This document shows positions 57,769 to 64,000 of a DNA stretch of 64,000 bases, piece after piece. The position numbers and the translations under genes are program-made. This stretch comes from Hymenobacter sedentarius. GTDB lineage: Bacteria > Bacteroidota > Bacteroidia > Cytophagales > Hymenobacteraceae. The notes under the pieces are model-generated. The model saw only the letters and a program-made list of their open reading frames with translations. It did not search any database and was not told the origin of the DNA. Within the stretch, counting starts at the first letter, position 1. Each line of letters begins with the position of its first letter. Where the stretch lies: the NCBI RefSeq assembly GCF_001507645.1, contig NZ_CP013909.1:372001-436000 (forward strand), read 5' to 3'.

Positions 57769-59754
57769 CTACGGCAGCACCAGCCGGCTGCCCAGCGCCC
57801 GCTGCAAATCCGGCAAATCATAGCGCTGCAGTACTCCCGGCAGCACCTCCGAATACACATCCTTGGCCGTGGGTTGGGCTAGTAGTTGCTGATATGAGCG
57901 GGGCGGTTGCTCTACCACGACGCGGGCGAAAGTGGGCCAAATAAACGCGGCATGCAAGGCGGGCCCCACTGCCCGGCCTCTGGCCCTCATTTCCATGGGC
58001 AGGCCAGACAGCTGCGTTTGGTTGCGCACGAACATTTGAATTGAGTTCAGGTCCTCTACGCGTTGGGCCAGCAGCGGGCGGCCTATGTGCAGGGCCAGCA
58101 GGGCGTTTCGGTACTCGCGGTTGTAATATTTGGGGTCGTTGAACGCCGCGGGGTCGGTGGTTTCGCCCAGGCCGCGCAAGTCGGCCAGCAGCACGGCCGT
58201 GCCCTGGCGCAGGTAGGCTTGCACCTGCGCCGCGCTGTCCAGAATAGTGGCCTTCCCCGCGTCAGGCAGCCAGATAAGTACCCGCGTGGGGCGCACCGAG
58301 GCAGGCGGCATGGCTAGCAGCGCTGGCAGCGGCGGCTCGCCTTCGCGGCGCAGAATCAACTTTCGCAGCACGAGGCCGTTGCGGCGCACGGTATCAAGCA
58401 GCGCCATGGACAATGGCCGGCCATCTGCGCTGGAGGAAATGTTCAGTTCCCGGCGCACCAGCGCCCCTATGGCTTCCGGCGTGGCGGCGGCACGGGCTGG
58501 GGCCAGCTTCTGCGCGGCCGCCAAATGTGCGGCGGCTAAGGTCACTTCGTTGGGGAAAGCAGTATTGACCTGGCCGGTGGCCGTGCAGCGCAGTTCTTTC
58601 TCAGACAACGTGGCTAAGGCGCCTTCCCGAATTGGGCTGGCATCGCCATAAAACCACCGCCGGAACCAGGCCACCGCGGCCTCCCGTTTGGGCTGCGAGA
58701 TGCCGTGCCCGTCGTCGTAGGTGAATAAGTTGAGCTGGTTGGGGTGGCCCAGGGCAGTGTATACGCGCCGGGTTTCGGCCGTGGCGGCTTCTATTTGGGT
58801 ATAATCCACAAAATCGTAGCGGCCGGCCAGCACCAGCAAGGGCTTGGGGGCAAACATGATGGGCCAATCGGCCAGGTCGAGGCAGGCGCGGCCGGCACCG
58901 GGCAGCTGCACGCAGCCATCGGCGGGGCCAGTGAGCTCCAGGTTGCGCTCGCCGCTGGCCACGTAGCTGCACAGCGCCGCTACTTTCATCCGCTTCTCCA
59001 GGGCCATGAAGTAGGCCGTTTGGGTCGCACCCCCGGAATTACCCAGGCAGCCCAAGCGTGCGGTATCCACCTCGGCGCGGGTGAGCAGGTAATCGAGGCC
59101 GCGCTCGTTGTCCCAGAACTGCTCGGCCGGTACCGTTTCGCCCAGTAGCGCCGCATCAGCGTTAAGCAAGGTGTGTTCAGTGGTGCCGCCTCGGGCCAGG
59201 GGCTTGCCGGCCGCGTCGGTGAGCTGCATGCGCTCGCCCTGCGAAATGGGGTCAATCACCAGCACTACAAACCCGTGCTGCGCGAAAAGAATAGCCGTTT
59301 TTTGGTACGATACTGTGGCTTTGGCCTCCTGCTCGTGCCCACAGAACAGCAGCACGCCGGGCTTCTTGCCTTTGCCCGCGGGCACGTAGAGGTTGGCCGT
59401 TACGTGGTGGTTTGGGGTGCTTTCGTAGATGATTTTTTCGATGCGGTACTGGTCGCGCGTGAGCTTGCCAGTGACCTGGGCCCGCAGCGGGGTGCGCGTC
59501 GGCAGCGGTCCCAGTACCCGCCGGAAGCGCGCCCGCACGCTGTCGCGGTACGCCGCCGCCCCGGCTGTCGACTGTGCGGCCCGGTCCAGTTCGGCGGCGC
59601 GTGACGCGTACTGCGCATGCATTTGCTGCAGCAAGTAGGTGCTCAGCGTGGCGGGCGCTTTCCAGTCCAGCACGTTAGAGCTGGGCTGTTGGGCGCGCGC
59701 CGAATAGCCCGTGGCCAGGGCCACTAGAGCAAGCAAGAGGGCCTTGGCACGCAT
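57769..59754 (-). CDS. Secreted two-domain alpha/beta hydrolase (acetylxylan-esterase-like)
   Basis: The 661-residue product has a signal peptide (ending SARAQQ, residue ~22). Residues ~100-390 form an alpha/beta-hydrolase domain with the nucleophile elbow LGNSGGATQT, the acid in AGRYDFVDY and the histidine in DDGHG. Domains like this belong to the acetyl-xylan esterase/prolyl oligopeptidase group. The second half (residues ~430-661) has the hydrolase-like pattern (VLIWLPDAGKA, VLLADLRGLGET) but no GxSxG, so it is probably inactive. The enzyme would deacylate polysaccharides or small esters outside the cytoplasm. Neighbouring fbp is on the same strand, 11 bp upstream. Confidence 0.82.
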   Translation of the reverse strand: MRAKALLLALVALATGYSARAQQPSSNVLDWKAPATLSTYLLQQMHAQYASRAAELDRAAQSTAGAAAYRDSVRARFRRVLGPLPTRTPLRAQVTGKLTRDQYRIEKIIYESTPNHHVTANLYVPAGKGKKPGVLLFCGHEQEAKATVSYQKTAILFAQHGFVVLVIDPISQGERMQLTDAAGKPLARGGTTEHTLLNADAALLGETVPAEQFWDNERGLDYLLTRAEVDTARLGCLGNSGGATQTAYFMALEKRMKVAALCSYVASGERNLELTGPADGCVQLPGAGRACLDLADWPIMFAPKPLLVLAGRYDFVDYTQIEAATAETRRVYTALGHPNQLNLFTYDDGHGISQPKREAAVAWFRRWFYGDASPIREGALATLSEKELRCTATGQVNTAFPNEVTLAAAHLAAAQKLAPARAAATPEAIGALVRRELNISSSADGRPLSMALLDTVRRNGLVLRKLILRREGEPPLPALLAMPPASVRPTRVLIWLPDAGKATILDSAAQVQAYLRQGTAVLLADLRGLGETTDPAAFNDPKYYNREYRNALLALHIGRPLLAQRVEDLNSIQMFVRNQTQLSGLPMEMRARGRAVGPALHAAFIWPTFARVVVEQPPRSYQQLLAQPTAKDVYSEVLPGVLQRYDLPDLQRALGSRLVLP

Positions 59755-59764
59755 AGTATCGGCC

Positions 59765-60772
59765 TTATTTCGTCGCTTTGCAGCGCAGCTCCTCCACCAA
59801 ATCGGCAGAGCCCACGAAGAGTGGGGCGCGCTGGTGCAGGTCGGAAGTCGGGTGCACGTCGAGCACCAAATCGGCCCCGGTCACGGCCACGCCTCCGGCC
59901 TGCTCAATGAGGAAAGCCAGCGGAAAGCACTCGTAGAGCAGGCGCAGCTTGCCGCCGGGCTTGTCCACGGTGGGCGGGTAGAGGTAGATACCGCCCGTGA
60001 AGAGGTTGCGGTGATAGTCGGCCACCAGCGAGCCCACGTAGCGGGCCGTAAGCCGGCGCTCCTTGCAAGTAGTGAGGAAGGTGCGCACGAACTCCGGGTA
60101 ATCAAACCAGTTGCCTTCGTTGCAGGAAAACACCGGGCCCTGGCGGGGGATTTTGATGTCGGGGTGCGAGAGAAAGAATTCGCCCAACGAGTTTTCGTAG
60201 GTGAAGCCCGCCACGCCGTGCCCGGTGGTGTACACCAGCATGGTGCTGGAGCCATACAGGACGTAGCCGGCTGCTATCTGCGCGCGGCCGCCCTGTAGGA
60301 AATCTTCCTTTCGGGCCGGCCCCCCAATGCGCGACACGCGGCGGTAAATACCGAAAATGGTGCCGATGCTCACGTTTACGTCAATGTTCGAGGAGCCGTC
60401 GAGCGGGTCGATGGCCACCACGTACTTGCCGTTCACGTTGCCCGTCTGGATAATATCCTCGTCTTCTTCCGACAGCACAGCGCAGGCTTCGCCGCCGTTG
60501 GTGAGGGCGCGGACAAAGCGGATGTTGGCTTCCACGTCGAGCTTTTGCTGGTTTTCGCCCTGCACGTTTTTCTCGCCCATGGCCCCCGTAATGCGGGAAA
60601 GACCCGCCCGGTTTACCTCGCGGTTCACAATTTTGCCGGCCAGGGCAATGTCGCGCAGCAGCTGCGACAGCTCGCCCGTGGCATAGGCAAACTCCGATTG
60701 CTTGCGCATGATGTAGCGCTCCAGCGTGATGCCTACCGGAGTAGCCAGCGTGTTTTCAGTGGTCTGAGACAT
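59765..60772 (-). CDS. fbp: Fructose-1,6-bisphosphatase class I
   Basis: The 335-residue enzyme dephosphorylates fructose 1,6-bisphosphate in gluconeogenesis. Metal-binding and catalytic motifs are intact: [24 protein letters not shown] and, near the C terminus, the [22 protein letters not shown] block (with the Glu ligand). Ends match the family. It lies just upstream of the two-domain hydrolase gene on the same strand (10 bp), suggesting co-transcription, and about 280 bp from the NTF2-like gene across decayed repeats. Confidence 0.95.
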   Translation of the reverse strand: MSQTTENTLATPVGITLERYIMRKQSEFAYATGELSQLLRDIALAGKIVNREVNRAGLSRITGAMGEKNVQGENQQKLDVEANIRFVRALTNGGEACAVLSEEDEDIIQTGNVNGKYVVAIDPLDGSSNIDVNVSIGTIFGIYRRVSRIGGPARKEDFLQGGRAQIAAGYVLYGSSTMLVYTTGHGVAGFTYENSLGEFFLSHPDIKIPRQGPVFSCNEGNWFDYPEFVRTFLTTCKERRLTARYVGSLVADYHRNLFTGGIYLYPPTVDKPGGKLRLLYECFPLAFLIEQAGGVAVTGADLVLDVHPTSDLHQRAPLFVGSADLVEELRCKATK

Positions 60773-60828
60773 GGGTGGGATTTGGATAGAGCGGAGCTAA
60801 GTATGATAAGGCAAACCAGTAGTCAGGC

Positions 60829-61032
60829 AGTCATGTAGAGCGCCGCAAAGCATCTTGTCCTCGCCATTTGTCATGGTGAGGCAGGAAGCATCTTATCGCC
60901 GCTGAACGATTTGTTCTGACTTGATAAGATGCTTCGCGCTGCTCAGCATCACAGACGATTGATTGAATTACTTGAGCACGCGAGATGCTTGGCTACGCCG
61001 ACCATCGGTTCGCGTCGCCCTGCATGACAGTG
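60829..61032. repeat. REP-like repeats, degenerate cluster (copy 4)
   Basis: Several overlapping, damaged copies of the GTCATG..GAAGCATC core. The best-preserved pair (60885-60897 with 60923-60935, 13 bp) forms a hairpin. More decayed arms lie on each side (60830-60853 and 60981-61027). The cluster fills the gap between fbp and the NTF2-like gene. Confidence 0.7.
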
Positions 61033-61051
61033 CTTTCCGGCTAGTATGGGC

Positions 61052-61513
61052 CTAAGAAGCCTGTTTTTGCGACTGCCACAGCACCACCTGCCAGCCTTTG
61101 TGTTTGTCCTTCACCTGCACCACCACGTATTTGAGGTGGGCTACGTTGGGCGTGCCATCGGGCTTGTTGGGCTGGTAGATGATGATTTGGCCATTAACCA
61201 CCGCCGTTTTGCCGTCGTTGTAGGCGCGCACGTTGAGGTTTTCCACTTCGATTTTGTCGTACACGCTTTTGCCGTCGCGGATGCTCTGCAGATACTCCGT
61301 TTTGTTGTTCTGCTTGCCGTTGGAGTGCGTGTAAATCAGGTCGTCGGAAAAGACTTTTTCCAGAAAGGCGTAGTCCTTTTTCACCTGAGCCTCAAAGCGC
61401 TGCCGCTCCAGGGCCTCCACTTCTTTGGCGGCTTTGTCGTTTTTGTTATCGGTGGGGTGAGCTACCGCGGAGAGGCCGAGCACCAGCAGTGCAAAGGTTA
61501 AGAATCGTTTCAT
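61052..61513 (-). CDS. Secreted NTF2-like (DUF4440) protein
   Basis: The 153-residue product starts at ATG 61513 (a GTG five codons upstream is possible) and has a signal peptide (MKRFLTFALLVLGLSAVA). The rest is a SnoaL/DUF4440-type cone fold: a helical start LERQRFEAQVKKDYAFLEKVFSDDLIYTHSNGK, then strands VENLNVRAYNDGKTAVVNGQI and a final VVLWQSQK. Members are often small-ligand-binding or ketosteroid-isomerase-like; no catalytic set is obvious. It lies 14 bp downstream of the exuT-like gene and may be in the same operon. Confidence 0.85.
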   Translation of the reverse strand: MKRFLTFALLVLGLSAVAHPTDNKNDKAAKEVEALERQRFEAQVKKDYAFLEKVFSDDLIYTHSNGKQNNKTEYLQSIRDGKSVYDKIEVENLNVRAYNDGKTAVVNGQIIIYQPNKPDGTPNVAHLKYVVVQVKDKHKGWQVVLWQSQKQAS

Positions 61514-61527
61514 CGGAAGGGCTAGCA

Positions 61528-62910
61528 CTAAGCTGCGGGTTGGTTGGGTTCTTCGTCGAGGGTGATGGGCTCCATGCGCGGCACCAGGGTGAACATCAGG
61601 ACCCAGGCCACGAGGTAAGCCGCGCCGCAGATGAAGAACATGATGTAGTAGGCCTTGTCAATCTGCCCGATGCTTTCGTAGTGCACAAACATGCGCTTCT
61701 GCACCAGCGCCGTGAGGGCAATGCCGCCCAGGCCACCCGCCATGCCGCCAATGCCCGTGACCGAGCCCACGGCCCGCTTCGGAAACATGTCGGATACGGT
61801 GGTGAAAATGTTGGCACTCCAGGCCTGGTGCGCCGCCGCCGCAATGCCGATGACGAACACCGCCAGCCACATGTTCATGTGCCCCAGCCACTGCGCAAAC
61901 ACTATTGGGAACACGCAGCAGGCAATGAGGAGCATCGAGGTTTTACGGGCCTGAAACGCCGGCATGCCGCGCCGGATGAAGCCCAGGGGCAGGTAGCCGC
62001 CGCCCACGCTCCCGATGCTCGACAAGATGTATACCGCCGCTACCGGCAGGGCAATGGCCGTGCCCTTGAGGTTGTATTGCTTGCCCAGAAAATCGGGCAA
62101 CCAGAACAGGTAGAACCACCAGATGGGGTCGGTGATGAACTTGCCAATCACGAAGGCCCAGGTTTGCCGGAAGGTGAGCAGCTTGCCCCACGAGGCCTTG
62201 GGCTTTTCTTCGGTCACGCCTTCGGCCGGCAGGCCCACCGGAATGTCGGCGTTGATGTAATCAAACTCAGACTTGGTGAGGCGGGCGTGCTTGGCGGGCG
62301 TTTCGTAGAAATACATCCACAGCACCAGCCAGATAAAGCCCAGTGCGCCCGTAATGATGAAGGCCCATTTCCAGCCGATGGTTTCGGCAATGAGCGGCAC
62401 GGTGAGTGGCGCCACGATGGCGCCCACGTTCGAGCCCGAGTTGAAGATACCCGTAGCCAGCGCCCGCTCCCGCTGCGGAAACCACTCGGCCGTGGTTTTG
62501 ATGGCGGCCGGAAAGTTACCGGCCTCCGTGATGCCCAAAAAGCCCCGTGCAATGCCGAAGCCAAATGTGCTGCTCACCAGGGCGTGGCCCATAGCGGCCA
62601 CACTCCACAGAGCAGTGGAAAGGGCGTAGCCCAGTTTCGTACCCAGCTTGTCGATGATGCGGCCGGCGCCCACCATGCCCACGGCGTAGGCAAGCTTGAA
62701 GGCAATTTCAATGTTGGCGTAGTCGCCCGAGTTCCAGTGAAACTCCGTTTCCAGGTACGGCTTCAGCAGCGAGATAACCGCCCGGTCGAGGTAGTTGATG
62801 GTGGTGGCAAAAAACACCAGAGCGCAGATGGTCCAGCGGAATTTGCCCATGACGGCATTGGCGGAGGCCAGCGGGGAGCCGGGCAGCGCTTGGGCGGAAG
62901 TTGGCATCAT
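61528..62910 (-). CDS. exuT: MFS transporter, hexuronate (ExuT) type
   Basis: A 460-residue member of the anion:cation symporter branch of MFS, with twelve membrane segments. TINYLDRAVIS in helix 1, the GFLGITEAGNFPAAIKTTAEWFPQRERALATGIFN stretch of helices 4-5 and the ANIFTTVSDMFPKRAVGSVTGIGG motif of helix 10-11 are those of ExuT/GudP-like carriers. It probably brings galacturonate or glucuronate in with protons. The neighbouring eda and kdgK genes on the same strand support this. The ATG at 62910 (or 62907) is chosen over the open frame to 62952. Confidence 0.88.
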   Translation of the reverse strand: MMPTSAQALPGSPLASANAVMGKFRWTICALVFFATTINYLDRAVISLLKPYLETEFHWNSGDYANIEIAFKLAYAVGMVGAGRIIDKLGTKLGYALSTALWSVAAMGHALVSSTFGFGIARGFLGITEAGNFPAAIKTTAEWFPQRERALATGIFNSGSNVGAIVAPLTVPLIAETIGWKWAFIITGALGFIWLVLWMYFYETPAKHARLTKSEFDYINADIPVGLPAEGVTEEKPKASWGKLLTFRQTWAFVIGKFITDPIWWFYLFWLPDFLGKQYNLKGTAIALPVAAVYILSSIGSVGGGYLPLGFIRRGMPAFQARKTSMLLIACCVFPIVFAQWLGHMNMWLAVFVIGIAAAAHQAWSANIFTTVSDMFPKRAVGSVTGIGGMAGGLGGIALTALVQKRMFVHYESIGQIDKAYYIMFFICGAAYLVAWVLMFTLVPRMEPITLDEEPNQPAA

Positions 62911-62959
62911 CGAGTTTGGGAATTTAAGAACGGGTACTCGGGCAGCACACACTCAAGAA

Positions 62960-63055
62960 GAACGTCATGCTGAGCGCAGTCGAAGCATCTCTACCTCAAT
63001 AGCAAATATTTACTTACACGGTAGAGATGCTTCGACTGCGCTCAGCATGACGTTC
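62960..63055. repeat. REP-like palindrome, copy 5
   Basis: Two perfect 36-bp arms (62960-62995 and 63020-63055) around a 24-nt loop. It lies between eda and exuT, two genes of the same pathway on the same strand, and could attenuate transcription or protect mRNA ends. Confidence 0.92.
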
Positions 63056-63065
63056 CTCCAACTTA

Positions 63066-63731
63066 CTAATTCTTTTTCAGCGTTTCGACGAACTGCATCA
63101 GCTCGCTAATGCTGGCGGACAGCGCGTCGGTATCATCGGCATTCTTGAACAGCTGCGAGCCCATGCCCACGGCGTTCACGCCCGCCCCAAACCAGGCGCT
63201 AACGCTCTCGCGGGTGGGCTCCACGCCACCCGTCACCATCAGCTTGATGTGGGGAATGGGGCCGCGCAGGGCTTTCACATAATCAGGCCCGACGATGTTG
63301 CCGGGGAAGATTTTGACCACGGCCGCCCCCAGCTGGCTGGCGTTGTAAATCTCGGTGGGCGTGAGCGCGCCGGGCAGCCACGGTATGTTGTGGGCGCGGC
63401 ACACCTCGGCTACTTCGGCCGTGGCGCAGGGCTGCACCACAAAGGCGGCGCCGGCCGCGATAAACTGCTCGGCCTGCTCGGCCGTGAACAGCGTGCCGAT
63501 GCCCAGCACCATATCGGGGCAGTTTTCCTGCGCGTAGGCCTGGAGCTGCGTGAATACTTCGAGGGCGTTGCCGCCGCGGTTAGTGAATTCAAACACCCGA
63601 ATGCCGCCCGCGTAGCAGGCCTGCAGCATGCGCTGGGCATACGCCGCGTCGGCGTGGTAGAACACGGGCACCACGGGGTAGCGCAACAAAGTTGCTAATG
63701 TATCGGCGGCGGAGACTGTCAGTTGAGCCAT
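63066..63731 (-). CDS. eda: KDPG/KHG aldolase
   Basis: A 221-residue aldolase that splits 2-keto-3-deoxy-6-phosphogluconate to pyruvate and glyceraldehyde 3-phosphate. The beta-barrel motifs RVFEFTNRGGNA and MVLGIGTLFTAEQAEQF (catalytic Glu), and the Schiff-base lysine in AAVVKIFPGN, are present, and the GGVEPT phosphate loop follows. It lies between kdgK and exuT in the same orientation, fitting a hexuronate-degradation operon. Confidence 0.93.
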   Translation of the reverse strand: MAQLTVSAADTLATLLRYPVVPVFYHADAAYAQRMLQACYAGGIRVFEFTNRGGNALEVFTQLQAYAQENCPDMVLGIGTLFTAEQAEQFIAAGAAFVVQPCATAEVAEVCRAHNIPWLPGALTPTEIYNASQLGAAVVKIFPGNIVGPDYVKALRGPIPHIKLMVTGGVEPTRESVSAWFGAGVNAVGMGSQLFKNADDTDALSASISELMQFVETLKKN

Positions 63732-63747
63732 TATCTGTAAGTGAGCT

Positions 63748-64000
63748 TTAGCGCAGCAAGCGGCCGCTGGTGTTGCCTTTCATGATTTCTTCCACCTCGG
63801 CCACCGTCACTAAGTTAATGTCGCCGTGGATAGTGTGCTTGAGCGCCGACGCCGCCACGGCGAAGGTCAGGGCCTGTTGCGGGTTGTTGTAAGCCAAAGA
63901 ACCGTAGATGAAACCCGCCATGAAGGCATCGCCCCCGCCAATGCGGTCCACGATGGGGTTGATGTCGTAGGTGAGGGTTTCGAGGAACTGCTTGCCGTCG
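63748..64000 (-). CDS. kdgK: 2-keto-3-deoxygluconate kinase, C-terminal part
   Basis: Only the last 83 residues (with the stop codon at 63748) are in the window; the gene continues past base 64000. The PfkB signature 2 is read as DRIGGGDAFMAGFIYG, with the catalytic Asp in GGGD. The C terminus KGNTSGRLLR is typical of Bacteroidota KdgK. Phosphorylation of KDG supplies the substrate of the adjacent eda (16 bp downstream). The GTG at 63951 is internal. Confidence 0.85.
   Translation of the reverse strand, partial: DGKQFLETLTYDINPIVDRIGGGDAFMAGFIYGSLAYNNPQQALTFAVAASALKHTIHGDINLVTVAEVEEIMKGNTSGRLLR

Overview
The window is a high-GC Bacteroidota chromosome segment, most likely from Hymenobacter or a close relative in the Cytophagales. 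The evidence is: -7/-33 promoters of the Bacteroidota type (TAnnTTTG with TTG about 19-21 bp upstream) before the rRNA operon, tRNA-His and rpmH; a PorZ-like type IX secretion protein; a DUF2480 protein; an S23-type four-helix-bundle protein; many small outer-membrane beta-barrel (PorT-like) proteins; and few Shine-Dalgarno sequences. No plasmid or phage genes, insertion sequences or CRISPR arrays were seen.

Layout. 0-9.4 kb: the 3' end of a DHH phosphoesterase gene (NrnA type), then four tandem FKBP-type prolyl isomerases on +. A strong shared terminator separates these from recO, porZ-like, thymidine kinase and a 2Fe-2S ferredoxin on -. 9.4-13.1 kb: two integral membrane proteins that converge tail to tail, and rodA. 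13.2-18.9 kb: a complete rRNA operon on - (16S, tRNA-Ile, 23S, 5S) with three candidate tandem promoters, boxA-like sites, processing stems and a terminator. 18.9-26.9 kb (all -): a beta-lactamase-fold serine hydrolase, a lipoprotein, an APC permease, a DUF2480 protein, tsaB, an S41 protease, rnpA and rpmH. 27-33.6 kb: an M61 aminopeptidase, a small hydrophilic protein, a PfkB kinase, tRNA-His, a DEAD-box helicase, a small membrane protein and uracil phosphoribosyltransferase. 33.9-42.1 kb (all +): a Wzi/RemB-like barrel, an inverted-repeat-flanked four-helix-bundle gene, an MsbA-like ABC exporter, a sedoheptulose-phosphate isomerase, a YifB/ComM ATPase and a pyrD broken by an in-frame amber codon. 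42.1-46.8 kb: a PagL-like lipid A deacylase and a row of four beta-barrel genes, the last frameshifted. 46.9-55.4 kb (all -): an M20 dipeptidase, a secreted unknown, plsY and a giant secreted protein. 55.8-64 kb: an oxidoreductase, an unknown protein, a two-domain hydrolase, fbp, an NTF2-like protein, and exuT, eda and kdgK.

Genes that work together: exuT-eda-kdgK import hexuronates and cut KDPG to pyruvate and glyceraldehyde 3-phosphate, and fbp next door can route the trioses to gluconeogenesis. tdk, upp and pyrD belong to pyrimidine supply. rpmH-rnpA is the classic translation/RNase P pair. Many products act at the envelope: FKBPs, PorZ, RodA, PagL, the beta-barrels, MsbA-like, PlsY and GmhA.

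Most notable signals: (1) a four-helix-bundle (23S intervening-sequence type) gene enclosed by 28-bp inverted repeats outside any rRNA; (2) a family of long REP-like palindromes at five intergenic loci; (3) a single amber codon in pyrD; (4) a winged-helix-like segment inside a 1841-residue secreted protein; (5) an apparent excess of the heptamer TTGGGCT between genes; (6) duplicated boxA-like elements in the rRNA leader and spacer. All family assignments come from reading the translations by eye; no database search was run.
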